Of a DNA stretch of 64,000 nt, positions 15,358-24,227 are shown piece after piece. The position numbers were made by a program, and so were the translations under genes. The number at the start of each line of letters is the position of its first letter. The stretch's first letter is position 1. The notes under the pieces are model-generated. The model did no database searches, was not told the DNA's origin, and saw only the letters and a program-made list of their open reading frames with translations. The stretch covers positions 1 to 64,000 of the forward strand of contig UQFH01000001.1 of assembly GCA_900540185.1 (NCBI GenBank), read 5' to 3'. Source of the stretch: an uncultured Eubacteriales bacterium (GTDB taxonomy: Bacteria; Bacillota; Clostridia; Tissierellales; Peptoniphilaceae).

Positions 15358-17431
15358 CTTCATCCTCCAAAAGCATAAAATCAATTTCACGTCTATTCAT
15401 ATTCACGTTCACAACTTTGATACGAACCGGTGTGCCGATTTCGTATTTTTTGTTGTTGTGCGTCGTTATTGCGGTCATTTCCTTTTCATCAAAGAGATAG
15501 TTGTCCATAAATTCCTCGTTGCAAATAAGTCCCTCGACGGTGTTCGGAAGTTTTACAAACATGCCGAATTCGGTTATTCCGCTCACCTTGCCGTCGTAAA
15601 TTTCATAAACTCTGTCTTTCATATATTCACATTTTTTAAGGCTGTCCGCTTCTCTTTCGAGGTCGACTATTTGTTTTTCTCGGTTCGACGCTTCCTCCGC
15701 AACCTCTTTCGCCTTGTTTCCGAAGTATTTTACATTTCTCTCAGTGAGACGGTTGGACATTTTTTGCGAAATAATACGATGAATGAAAAGATCCGGATAT
15801 CTTCTTATCGGCGAGGTAAAATGCGAATAGTCGACGAGCGCAAGTGCAAAGTGTCCGATGCTTTCGTCGCTGTAGTTCGCTTTCATCATCGACCTCAAGA
15901 CGATATCGTTTATTCTTTCAAACGATTCGTGTTCGCTTAAATCTTCCAAAAGTTTCTGGATGTCTTTTGCCGAAACTTTTTCCGGCACTTTCACGCCGAA
16001 CGGCCTCAAAAGTGTTCTCATGCCTTCGAGTTTTTCATCAGTCGGCTCTTCGTGGATTCTGTAAATAAACGGCAGTTCCATATCTCTGTATTTCTTTGAA
16101 ACGGCTCTATTTGTCGCAATCATCATCTCTTCGATGAGTTCCTCCGCCTCTCTTTGCGGACGCGGAAGAATGTCGACAATTCGGTTCATGTCGTCCATAA
16201 TAAACTTCGCCTCGCTCGACATAAAGCTTATCGTGCCGCGCATTTCGGATTGCGATTTTAAAATATTATAGACTTCTCTTGCGATAAACAAAAATTCCTT
16301 CAGTTCATCGTTATAGTCCGCATTGTCTCCCGTTTCAAAAAGCTCGCTCACGCCGTCGTATGTGAGTCTATAGTCCGAATTTATAATCGCTTTGTCAATC
16401 GAAACCATCCTCGGCTCGCCGCCGTTTCTTATTTCCATCTTGACGGACATCGTGTATCTGTCCTCATTCGGATTTAGTGAGCACACTCCGTTTGAGAGCA
16501 CATGCGGAAGCATCGGAATCGTGAGTCCCGGAAGATAAATACTGAAGTCCCTCTTTTTCGCTTCAACTTCAAGCGGAGAGCCGTCCTTTACATAGTGGCT
16601 GACGTCGGCGATATGGACATAAAGAAAATATGACTTTTCCCCGGTTTTCTCGACACTTATTGCATCGTCGAAGTCCTTTGCGTCGTCGCCGTCGATTGTG
16701 ACAGTGAAAATATCTCGATAGTCCACACGATCCGTCGGCAAAATCTTTTCCCTCGAAACGAAGTTCGCGTTTTCTATAACGTCCTCAGGAAAATCAATCG
16801 GCAAATCATACTCCGACACAAGCGTCTTCAAATCGAGATACTTGTCGTCGTCCGTTCCGATAAACTCAACCACTTCTCCCATATATTTCTTTTTTCTCTT
16901 GTCATAATCGAGAAGTCTTACCTTATATTTTCCATCTTTGTACTTTCTGCCTTTCGGCGGAGTTTGAAGATGAATAAACGAGTCGAAATCGCCCGTCGGC
17001 GTGACAATCATTTTTCGATTTTTATTCTTTATATCGCAAACGACATAGCGTTCCTTTCTATCGGTAACCTTGAGCACCCGAGCGACCGTGCGGCCCGGAC
17101 CTTTGTCGAGCTTTTCAATCAAAACCACGTCGCCTTCGAGCGCGCCGTTTTTGTCCTTGCCAGGAATAAAATACTCCACTCCGTCTTCGGTGTTAACAAA
17201 GCCGTAGTTGTAATTTGTTTCGCTGAACACGCCGTAGAGCGGTTTTCGCTCACCGAGAGTCAAAAATCCTCTCTCGTCGATGTCCAAAGTGCCCTCTTCG
17301 CGCATCTGCCTTAAAATGTGTTTGAACTCCTTTTTTTCATATTTCGATATTCGGAGGAAAACTTTAAGATCATCCACCGTAACATTATTCTTTGTGGACA
17401 AAATCTCCTTAATCTTTTCTTTAATTCCCAT
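15347..17431 (-). CDS. rnr: Ribonuclease R
   Basis: 694 aa. An N-terminal winged helix and cold-shock domain (GVFSETNYNYGFVNTEDG) precede the RNB catalytic domain with the Asp cluster TIDGDDAKDFDDAIS and HIADVSHYV; FTSPIRRYPDLFIHR is the conserved RNB motif. A C-terminal S1 domain (KVSGITEFGMFVKLP) follows. It degrades structured RNA 3' to 5' and clears tmRNA-tagged non-stop mRNAs. The short C-terminus lacks a long basic tail. The start MGIKEKIKEIL follows GGAGGG. Confidence 0.96.
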   Translation of the reverse strand: MGIKEKIKEILSTKNNVTVDDLKVFLRISKYEKKEFKHILRQMREEGTLDIDERGFLTLGERKPLYGVFSETNYNYGFVNTEDGVEYFIPGKDKNGALEGDVVLIEKLDKGPGRTVARVLKVTDRKERYVVCDIKNKNRKMIVTPTGDFDSFIHLQTPPKGRKYKDGKYKVRLLDYDKRKKKYMGEVVEFIGTDDDKYLDLKTLVSEYDLPIDFPEDVIENANFVSREKILPTDRVDYRDIFTVTIDGDDAKDFDDAISVEKTGEKSYFLYVHIADVSHYVKDGSPLEVEAKKRDFSIYLPGLTIPMLPHVLSNGVCSLNPNEDRYTMSVKMEIRNGGEPRMVSIDKAIINSDYRLTYDGVSELFETGDNADYNDELKEFLFIAREVYNILKSQSEMRGTISFMSSEAKFIMDDMNRIVDILPRPQREAEELIEEMMIATNRAVSKKYRDMELPFIYRIHEEPTDEKLEGMRTLLRPFGVKVPEKVSAKDIQKLLEDLSEHESFERINDIVLRSMMKANYSDESIGHFALALVDYSHFTSPIRRYPDLFIHRIISQKMSNRLTERNVKYFGNKAKEVAEEASNREKQIVDLEREADSLKKCEYMKDRVYEIYDGKVSGITEFGMFVKLPNTVEGLICNEEFMDNYLFDEKEMTAITTHNNKKYEIGTPVRIKVVNVNMNRREIDFMLLEDEDGR

Positions 17432-17442
17432 AAGCCCTCCTT

Positions 17443-17473
17443 AAAAAAATACGGCTCTATAATTTCGAGCCGT
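17443..17473 (-). terminator. Terminator overlapping ddl stop codon
   Basis: Minus strand ACGGCTC-N9-GAGCCGT followed by ATTTTTTT; the left arm encodes the last codons of ddl. It separates the ddl and rnr transcripts. Confidence 0.85.
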
Positions 17474-18602
17474 AACCTGTATGATGGAACAAATCCGAAT
17501 CAAATCTATAATTTGTTTCTTCTTCTTCTTTTTTTGCAAAAATTGCTATCTCAATCATGCGATCGAGCAAACTTTTAAATGTGTATCCGACATCTTCCCA
17601 CAAATAAAATGCGTATGAACCCGGAAGCGTGTTGATTTCGTTAACAAACATATTTCCCACTTCGTCCATCAAAATGTCGACTCTTGCATTTCCGCGAACG
17701 TCAAGAACGTTGAACGAATACTTTGCAAGTTCAGTTGCCTTGTAAACGGTGTCTTCATCGCGAATAAAATTGTGTTTGCCGCCAATCAGCTTCGACTTGC
17801 CGTCTTCAGACATATATTTTTGTTGATAGCTGAAAACCTCGTCGGCTCCGAGAGGACTTTCCACGCTACTAACCTCTACATCACCATTTCTACCCATAAC
17901 TGCGACATTTAATTCAGTTGCATTTATTACAGCCTCTTCAAAAATAATTTTTCTGTCGAAACTCGATGCGACCTCAGTTGCTTCGCGAAGCTCTTCCTTT
18001 GTCCTTGCAACCTTTATACCGATTGAAGAACCGAGACTTGCAGGCTTTACATAAATCGGGAATTCGAGTTTACTCATGACATAGTCGAGCGTTTCGTTCG
18101 GCTCAACCTTAAATCTGTCGCGGAACACCCATGTGTACTTTACAACGGGAATGTTGTGCGACTTGTAAACGTCTTTCATTATAATCTTGTCCATTCCGAC
18201 GGCACTTGCCATAACGGAAGGTCCTGTAAACGGAATGCCGTTTGTTTCAAAAATACCTTGGAGCGCCCCGTCTTCACCGTGCGAACCGTGAACTCCGAAA
18301 AGAACACAGTCGATTTCGACAACTTCGTCTTTTTTAAAGAGTCCCTTATTTTCGATGTAAAGATTGTGATCGCCGTAGCTCGTGCTGAAATGGCACGGCC
18401 TGCTGTCCGGGAATTCGTTGTTTTTAAAATTCTTAAAATCCTTGTAGCAATCGCCCGTAAACATCACACCCGACTTGTCAATAAAAACAGGAATGACATT
18501 GTATTTTTCCTTGTTCAAGTTTTCAACGGCTTGAATCCCCGTAATAACGCTAACCTCATGTTCAACGGCTCTTCCGCCGAAAATCACAACAATATTTTTC
18601 AT
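17457..18602 (-). CDS. ddl: D-alanine--D-alanine ligase
   Basis: 381 aa ATP-grasp enzyme: FGGRAVEHEVSVITGIQA (N-terminal binding loop), HGSHGEDGALQGIFE, YVKPASLGSSIGI, and the metal-binding RVDILMD ... FVNEINTLPGS. It makes the D-Ala-D-Ala dipeptide that the adjacent MurF ligase adds to the peptidoglycan precursor; the genes are 12 bp apart. It is somewhat longer than E. coli DdlB (306 aa) but in the range of the Gram-positive long type. ATG at 18602 follows AAGGAG. Confidence 0.95.
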   Translation of the reverse strand: MKNIVVIFGGRAVEHEVSVITGIQAVENLNKEKYNVIPVFIDKSGVMFTGDCYKDFKNFKNNEFPDSRPCHFSTSYGDHNLYIENKGLFKKDEVVEIDCVLFGVHGSHGEDGALQGIFETNGIPFTGPSVMASAVGMDKIIMKDVYKSHNIPVVKYTWVFRDRFKVEPNETLDYVMSKLEFPIYVKPASLGSSIGIKVARTKEELREATEVASSFDRKIIFEEAVINATELNVAVMGRNGDVEVSSVESPLGADEVFSYQQKYMSEDGKSKLIGGKHNFIRDEDTVYKATELAKYSFNVLDVRGNARVDILMDEVGNMFVNEINTLPGSYAFYLWEDVGYTFKSLLDRMIEIAIFAKKEEEETNYRFDSDLFHHTGYGSKL

Positions 18603-18614
18603 AAAATCTCCTTA

Positions 18615-20132
18615 TCAATATATATCCGTCAAATCATTTTCAAACAAAACCACATCGCCCGGTGCGAGCAAATTCGGGAAAAGCGCAGTCGCTTCCTTCA
18701 AACTGTTCACAACAAAAGACTTGTGTGTCTCGATATTTTCATCACGAACGCCGTCTTGAATCGGCTTTGTTATTTCCTCTCCGACCAAAATGCTTATGTC
18801 GGTCATCCTTGCAATTTCCTGACCGAGCTTATAATTCTCATCATACATCATATCCCCAAGCTCGACCATGCCCGGCGTCACAATGACTTTCTTGCCGGAC
18901 TTAAAACTGTTTAAGACGTTTAGAGCAGCTCTTGCTCCGTCAGGGTTTGAATTGAATGCGTCGTCGATAACGATAAGCCCCGCCGGATTTTTTATAACAT
19001 TAAGTCTGTGCTCAACTTGCGGCAGCTTTGAAACCGCAGCTTCGATTTGGTCGTTTGAAATATTAAAACGCCTTGCGACCAAAATCGCCATCAAAATATT
19101 TATAATATTATGCTCACCCAAAAGCGGTGTCTTTAAAACGCGGACCTCTTCCGGAAAATGCACTTCAAAACTCGTTCCGTTTTCATCGGCTGAAAGAATC
19201 TTTGCGCTTATAGTCGCATCTTCGCTTTTGATGGAAACTGTGCCCGGTGTGAGATTTCTCTTTGTCATCTCGTTCTTAATATTTTCGTTGTCCACATTCA
19301 AAATGAGATAACCGTCTTTCTTCAATGCATCCGCAAGCTCAAACTTAGTCTTTATAATGTTTTCAATGCTTCCGAATGTCTCGAGGTGACACGGACCGAT
19401 ATTTGTGATAACTCCGATGTCCGGCTTCACAAGCTTTGCAAGCTCCTCAATCTCGTTTACATATCTCGCGCCCATCTCTGCAATAAACACGCGCGCAGAC
19501 TCGTCGAGCTCATTATTTATCACTTTCGAAAGCCCCATCGGAGTGTTGAAACTCTCAGGGCTCGTGTATGTCGGAATATAATCCTTTAAAATATTATATA
19601 AAATCATCTTCGTCGAAGTCTTTCCATATGAGCCGGTGATTCCGACGACTGTGAGTCCGTTTTTCTTAAAATTCTTAATATTCGATTGCGCCTGTTTGTA
19701 AAACTTCCTGTGAATCATCGCCTCAATCGGTCTGTTCACATTGAGCGCAAAATATGTGATTGCATTTTGATAGAAAATCATGACGATTTCCACAAAAATA
19801 AGTGCCAACAACAGCAAATAGAAGGTTATGCCGTCCGGTTTTCTTATAAAATAAAACACCACAAAAAGTGCAATAATCAAAAAGTTCAAAAGCATTTGAG
19901 TGAATATCAGTCTTTTCACACGCGGAGTGTAAACAAGCGGCTTTTTAAACTCGTCCTTGCCCTTTTTAAATGTGAAAGCGCGGCCCGGATGGTTATTTAT
20001 CCAATCGCGATATTCCTTTGAAATATATCCGATTTGTTGCGCCATATGAATAAAATAGTTGGAGCGAATGTACATGAGCATAAGTCCCAAAGCGCCCACC
20101 AAACACAAAAGTACCAATTCAAGAATTTCCAT
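18615..20132 (-). CDS. MurF-like Mur ligase with membrane N-terminus
   Basis: 505 aa from ATG 20132 (GGAGGTAAAA before it; the GTG 12 bp earlier overlaps the previous stop). Residues ~1-20 and three more hydrophobic segments at ~78-135 form a membrane anchor that ordinary MurF lacks. The Mur ligase core follows: VVGITGSYGKTSTK (P-loop), the FNTPMGLS loop, EMGARYVNEI and VIDDAFNSNPDG. Its place beside ddl supports UDP-MurNAc-tripeptide:D-Ala-D-Ala ligase activity on the cytoplasmic face. Mur-ligase relatives acting on other substrates (cyanophycin-like or MurT-like) are possible but the ddl linkage argues for MurF. Confidence 0.85.
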   Translation of the reverse strand: MEILELVLLCLVGALGLMLMYIRSNYFIHMAQQIGYISKEYRDWINNHPGRAFTFKKGKDEFKKPLVYTPRVKRLIFTQMLLNFLIIALFVVFYFIRKPDGITFYLLLLALIFVEIVMIFYQNAITYFALNVNRPIEAMIHRKFYKQAQSNIKNFKKNGLTVVGITGSYGKTSTKMILYNILKDYIPTYTSPESFNTPMGLSKVINNELDESARVFIAEMGARYVNEIEELAKLVKPDIGVITNIGPCHLETFGSIENIIKTKFELADALKKDGYLILNVDNENIKNEMTKRNLTPGTVSIKSEDATISAKILSADENGTSFEVHFPEEVRVLKTPLLGEHNIINILMAILVARRFNISNDQIEAAVSKLPQVEHRLNVIKNPAGLIVIDDAFNSNPDGARAALNVLNSFKSGKKVIVTPGMVELGDMMYDENYKLGQEIARMTDISILVGEEITKPIQDGVRDENIETHKSFVVNSLKEATALFPNLLAPGDVVLFENDLTDIY

Positions 20133-20143
20133 TTTTACCTCCA

Positions 20144-20896
20144 CTAGGACAAAAAGTCCAAAACAGCCTTTTTAAAATTTATCGAGTCGTCAAGATATGA
20201 ATAATGCCCGCCGTCAAGAACGACAAGCTTTGAATCTCGAATCTTTTCATTCATAATCTCCGCCATATAAAGAGGCGTGTCACCGTCTCTCTCGCCCCAA
20301 ACAAGAAGAGTGGGAACTCCGATGTTCGGCAAAAGTTGCGTCAAATCTTCGTTCACAACCTTAACCAAAATATTTCTCACAATTCCGTCTGCCGCCTTGT
20401 AGTCGGAAGAGCCGAAACGCTTGTAAAACTTGTCAATGTTTTCCTTGCCAAATAACTTTATGTAAATGGCTTTCATGAGTTTGAAAATCTTCACCTTGAA
20501 CTTGGTCTTCTTTGTTAGCTCAGGCTTTATGCCCGACGCGTCCACAAGCACCAACCTTTCAATTGACGGATGATTGTGTCCGGCAAGATAGATGCCGCAC
20601 TTGCCGCCGAAAGAGTGCCCAATATAATAACAATTCGTTATGGAAAGCCTTTCCATAAACTTTGAAATCACATCTGCATAATCCGCCGTTCCAAAAACCT
20701 CTGTCGGAACATCGCTCTCTCCATGAGCCGGCAAATCGAGCGCAATCACATGAAAATCGTGTTTTAAAATATTCACAATCGGCATAACGGTCTTTATATT
20801 CGCGCCCCAACCGTGAACGATAAGAACAGTCTTCTTCTCAAGTGAGCCCTCTTCCAAATAATTAAGTTGAATTCCATCAATGTCAATTTTCATCAT
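20144..20896 (-). CDS. Alpha/beta-hydrolase
   Basis: 250 aa from the ATG at 20896, which is preceded by GTGGTG. Oxyanion region LIVHGWGANIKT, nucleophile elbow YIGHSFGGKCG, acid in LLVWGERDGDTP, and His in LDGGHYSYLDD give a complete Ser-Asp-His triad. No signal peptide. Substrate cannot be read from the sequence; relatives include esterases and 2-hydroxymuconate-type hydrolases. It overlaps the murF upstream start region by its stop and probably shares the murF-ddl transcript, so a cell-envelope role is possible but unproven. Confidence 0.8.
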   Translation of the reverse strand: MMKIDIDGIQLNYLEEGSLEKKTVLIVHGWGANIKTVMPIVNILKHDFHVIALDLPAHGESDVPTEVFGTADYADVISKFMERLSITNCYYIGHSFGGKCGIYLAGHNHPSIERLVLVDASGIKPELTKKTKFKVKIFKLMKAIYIKLFGKENIDKFYKRFGSSDYKAADGIVRNILVKVVNEDLTQLLPNIGVPTLLVWGERDGDTPLYMAEIMNEKIRDSKLVVLDGGHYSYLDDSINFKKAVLDFLS

Positions 20897-20907
20897 AATC
20901 ACCACTA

Positions 20908-20965
20908 TAAAATAAGAGCCGACAGGGCTGACTGTAAGGAACAATCAGCCTCCGGTCAGCTCCTT
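20908..20965 (-). terminator. Long imperfect hairpin between hppA and hydrolase gene
   Basis: Minus strand: AAGGAGCTGACCGG and GGCTGA pair with TCAGCC and CGGCTCTT, followed by ATTTT. A likely partial terminator behind hppA. Confidence 0.6.
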
Positions 20966-20968
20966 ATA

Positions 20969-22984
20969 TTAGAACAATAATCCTGAACCGCCGTTGAAGT
21001 TTAGGAACAAACTTGCAAATACAAGACTTACGATAGTCATGAGTTTGATAAGGATGTTTAATGACGGTCCTGAAGTATCTTTGAACGGGTCACCGACAGT
21101 ATCTCCTGTAACAGCAGCCTTGTGAGCATTTGAGCCCTTTCCGCCATGAGCGCCGCCTTCGATAAATTTCTTAGCGTTATCCCATGCACCACCTGCGTTA
21201 CTCATGAAAATAGCCATGAGAACACCGGTTACAAGACCACCGGCTAAAAGACCGCCGAGTGCTTCAGTTCCAAGTAAAATTCCGACGAGAACCGGGCAAA
21301 GAACTGCCATAAGTCCCGGAACTATCATTTCTTTTAATGCTGCGCCTGTTGAAATTTCAACACACTTGTCATATTCAGGTTTTGCCTTTCCTTCCATAAT
21401 TCCAGGAATTTCCTTGAATTGACGTCTAACTTCTTCAATCATTTGATTTGCAGCCTTTCCTACAGCGTCCATTGTAAGAGCACTGAATAGGAACGGAAGC
21501 ATACCACCGATAAAGAGACCGGCAATTGTTGTCGGCTTTGTAAGGTCGATTGAAGACAAACTTACAGCTTGTGTATAGCTTGAGAAAAGTGCGAGAGCTG
21601 TCAAAGCAGCACTTCCGATAGCAAATCCTTTACCAACTGCAGCAGTTGTGTTACCTACTGAGTCCAAAGTATCCGTAATTTCTCTAACATTTTCAGGGAG
21701 TTCGCACATTTCTGCGATACCGCCTGCGTTGTCGGCGATTGGTCCATATGCGTCAACAGCAATAGTCATACCGCTGTTTGAAAGCATTCCGATAGCTGCA
21801 AGTGAAATACCGTAAAGACCGAAAACTGCTTCTTCGCTTCCACCAGCAAGGAAATAACTCACAACGATACCGATTGCAATAACAATAATAGGAACAGCTG
21901 TACTCATCATACCAACTGAAAGACCGGAAATAATATTTGTTGCAGCCCCTGTTTCGGATTCTTCTGCAATCTTTTGAACCGGCTTGTGACTGTCTGATGT
22001 ATAAATTTCTGTAATCTTTGCAATAATAAGACCTACAACGAGACCTGAAACAATTGCAACGAATGGCTTTACACTTCCGTCAAAGAAATGTCTTGAAAGG
22101 AAGAATGAGCAAACAACCGTGATAATTGAACCTACAACAGTTCCTGTATTAAGAGCCTTTTGCGGATCATTGTTGCCGCCTCTTACGAAGAAAGTTCCAA
22201 TAATTGATGATATAATTCCGATTGCTGAAATAGCAGCTACAAAATAAATACCCTTATCTCCATAAGCGAGACCGCCAAGAGTAAATGCAGAAATAATAGC
22301 ACCTACATAACTTTCGAAAAGGTCGGCTCCCATACCTGCAACGTCTCCAACATTGTCTCCAACGTTATCGGCAATAACAGCCGGGTTTCTCGGGTCGTCT
22401 TCAGGAATACCTGCTTCAACCTTACCAACAAGGTCAGCTCCGACGTCAGCAGCCTTTGTATAAATACCGCCGCCAACTCTTGCAAAAAGCGCAATTGATG
22501 AAGCACCGAGACCGAAACCTGTGATGATTTCAGTGTCTCCCAAAATCAAATAAGCTCCTGCAACACCTAAAAGACCAAGACCTACAACGCACATACCCAT
22601 AACAGTACCGCCCGCAAAAGCTACATTTAAAGCCTTCGGCATACCGCTTTCATGAGCTGCATTTGCAGTTCTTACATTTGCCATAGTAGCAACTCTCATA
22701 CCGACATAACCGGCAATAATTGAGAAAATAGCTCCGACAATAAAACAAATTGCTGTTGTCCAATTGATAACAAATCCTAAAATTACAAATAAAGCTGCAA
22801 CGAAAAATGCAAGGGATCTGTATTCACGTTTCAAAAATGCCATCGCACCTTCGTGAATATAAGTTGAAATTTCAACCATTCTTGCATTTCCTGCAGATTG
22901 CTTTTTAATAAATGATGCTTTTATAAAAGCAAAAACAAGTGCCAAAAGTCCGATAACGACTCCGGCAATTAAAACATTTTCCAT
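20969..22984 (-). CDS. hppA: Membrane ion-pumping pyrophosphatase, K+-dependent type
   Basis: 671 aa, about 16 membrane helices. The catalytic core GGGIYTKAADVGADLVGKVE, then GIPEDDPRNPAVIADNVGDN and VGDVAGMGADLFESY binds Mg-pyrophosphate; a second acidic set is in SNAGGAWDNAKKFIE and GDTVGDPFKDTSGPSLN. The segment GNTTAAVGKGFAIGSAA has Ala where K+-independent enzymes carry Lys, so it is predicted K+-dependent, a class that mostly pumps Na+ (or Na+ and H+). It recovers energy of biosynthetic pyrophosphate as an ion gradient, useful to a fermenter. Located 9 bp after secG. Confidence 0.96.
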   Translation of the reverse strand: MENVLIAGVVIGLLALVFAFIKASFIKKQSAGNARMVEISTYIHEGAMAFLKREYRSLAFFVAALFVILGFVINWTTAICFIVGAIFSIIAGYVGMRVATMANVRTANAAHESGMPKALNVAFAGGTVMGMCVVGLGLLGVAGAYLILGDTEIITGFGLGASSIALFARVGGGIYTKAADVGADLVGKVEAGIPEDDPRNPAVIADNVGDNVGDVAGMGADLFESYVGAIISAFTLGGLAYGDKGIYFVAAISAIGIISSIIGTFFVRGGNNDPQKALNTGTVVGSIITVVCSFFLSRHFFDGSVKPFVAIVSGLVVGLIIAKITEIYTSDSHKPVQKIAEESETGAATNIISGLSVGMMSTAVPIIVIAIGIVVSYFLAGGSEEAVFGLYGISLAAIGMLSNSGMTIAVDAYGPIADNAGGIAEMCELPENVREITDTLDSVGNTTAAVGKGFAIGSAALTALALFSSYTQAVSLSSIDLTKPTTIAGLFIGGMLPFLFSALTMDAVGKAANQMIEEVRRQFKEIPGIMEGKAKPEYDKCVEISTGAALKEMIVPGLMAVLCPVLVGILLGTEALGGLLAGGLVTGVLMAIFMSNAGGAWDNAKKFIEGGAHGGKGSNAHKAAVTGDTVGDPFKDTSGPSLNILIKLMTIVSLVFASLFLNFNGGSGLLF

Positions 22985-22993
22985 TTCTTCCTC

Positions 22994-23221
22994 CTAGCTT
23001 AATGCTGCTAATAATAATGTTGAAACAAAGAATAATACAGCTGCAATAACTGTGATTCTCTTCAAAGTCGCTTCTCTTGATACTGACTTATTTCTTCCCC
23101 AAAGTGCTTCAGGAGCAACTCCCATAAGCACACTGCTTTGGTCGCTTCCTTCTTGAATCATCATAAGTCCGATTAATGCTAATGAACTTAAAAAAACGAT
23201 TACATACAATGCCGTTGTCAA
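22994..23221 (-). CDS. secG: Protein translocase subunit SecG
   Basis: 75 aa with two membrane helices (residues ~3-20 and ~53-73) linked by the GLMMIQEGSDQSSVLMGVAP loop, the SecG signature. It is the small third subunit of the SecYEG channel. The family usually sits before rnr-smpB; here hppA, hydrolase, murF and ddl are inserted between them. A sigma-A promoter lies 40 bp upstream. Confidence 0.92.
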   Translation of the reverse strand: MTTALYVIVFLSSLALIGLMMIQEGSDQSSVLMGVAPEALWGRNKSVSREATLKRITVIAAVLFFVSTLLLAALS

Positions 23222-23259
23222 AACAAATCACCTCCGTTCCTAAAATTACCTATCAACTA

Positions 23260-23288
23260 TTTTATCACATATCATCGACAATATCAAT
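23260..23288 (-). promoter_or_regulatory. secG promoter
   Basis: Minus strand TTGATA (23288-23283), 17-bp spacer, TAAAAT (23265-23260), about 40 bp before the secG start. Confidence 0.7.
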
Positions 23289-23390
23289 AGTTTATATAAT
23301 AAATTCCACAAAATAACTGCAATTGTAAAAATAAAATTTTTATGTATTGATATTTGTTTTTTATAAATTGATTTATATTTTTAATTTTAT

Positions 23391-24060
23391 CCATCATTGT
23401 GCGTCTCTCAGGACGTAACGGGGCATTTAATTGCGCAACCATATCTGTCATTTATTCAATTGTACACCCCCACCAACAACGTTGTGTAAATAAAATATCT
23501 AGCCAAAGAAAATAGAAACCTATATTCTTATGCAAACTTTCTCTTTTTGCGGCGATACACCTTTTTGCGCATTCGGAAACGAAATCAGAGATTTCTTCCT
23601 CATCCGCAAAAAAACTGGTCGCCGCTACGTCCGGCGTATACGTATTTATACATGAATTACCGTCTTCACATTCATAAAATTATTAAATTTTTATAATTGT
23701 GTATGCGTATGTACGCAACGTAGCGGGACGGCACTGTGTGTCCTCCCGCCCATTTTTGTGTTTTTGGAATTTGTTTTATCACCAACAACGTTGTGTAAAT
23801 AAAATATGTTTGCAATTTATAAAAATGTATATATTTTTCAATTGTATTCGTCAGCAAACGCATTGTAGCGCCAGGTTCTGTGAATCCTGGCGCCATATAT
23901 GCCGTTTATATTATGTACAACCCCACCAAAAACGTTGTGTAAATAAAATATGTTCTCCATAATCATAATTTCAATTTATAAATTCATATTCGCTCTGTGC
24001 GTCCCCTAGAACGTAGCGCCAGGTACTGTGTATCCTGGCGCCCATTTATGTGTGTTTAAA
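23391..24060 (+). repeat. Four imperfect ~140-bp repeat units with hairpins
   Basis: Each unit has (a) a CGTAGCG-type segment forming a stem-loop and (b) a tail AACAACGTTGTGTAAATAAA. Stems: GCGGGA/TCCCGC near 23722-23748, GCGCCAGG/CCTGGCGC near 23868-23893 and again near 24016-24041; loops keep CTGTG. The first unit (23400-23500) keeps the tail but has a reduced stem. The tail occurs three times (about 23476, 23783, 23926). There is no gene between secG and cutC (1.0 kb). Confidence 0.75.
23549..23625. other. Three-tier nested hairpin
   Basis: GCGGCGA (23549-23555) pairs with TCGCCGC (23619-23625); inside, TTTTTGCG (23562-23569) pairs with CGCAAAAA (23605-23612); at the tip GAAATC-AGA-GATTTC (23581-23595). 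A structured RNA or DNA cruciform is possible; no family recognised. Confidence 0.5.
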
Positions 24061-24148
24061 ATTTATATACATAATAACAACGCTATGTTTTTAACATTGT
24101 TTATATTACCCTTACATCTCTCCAAATTTGCCCGGAATCTTCGATGAG

Positions 24149-24227
24149 AAACGCTTAGATGAAATATTTTAGGAGCGAGTCGTACTGGCAAGTACGTCGC
24201 AGCGACTAAAATATAAATCAAGCGTTT
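24149..24227. other. Long hairpin at cutC 3' end
   Basis: AAACGCTT (24149-24156) with AAGCGTTT (24220-24227), ATATTTTAG (24164-24172) with CTAAAATAT (24206-24214), CGTACT (24181) with AGTACG (24191), loop GGCA. It reaches into the cutC stop codon and may stabilise or end its mRNA. Confidence 0.55.

Noticed and set aside
15008..15940. 310-codon plus-strand frame
   Set aside because: Antisense to smpB and rnr; both real genes are beyond doubt.
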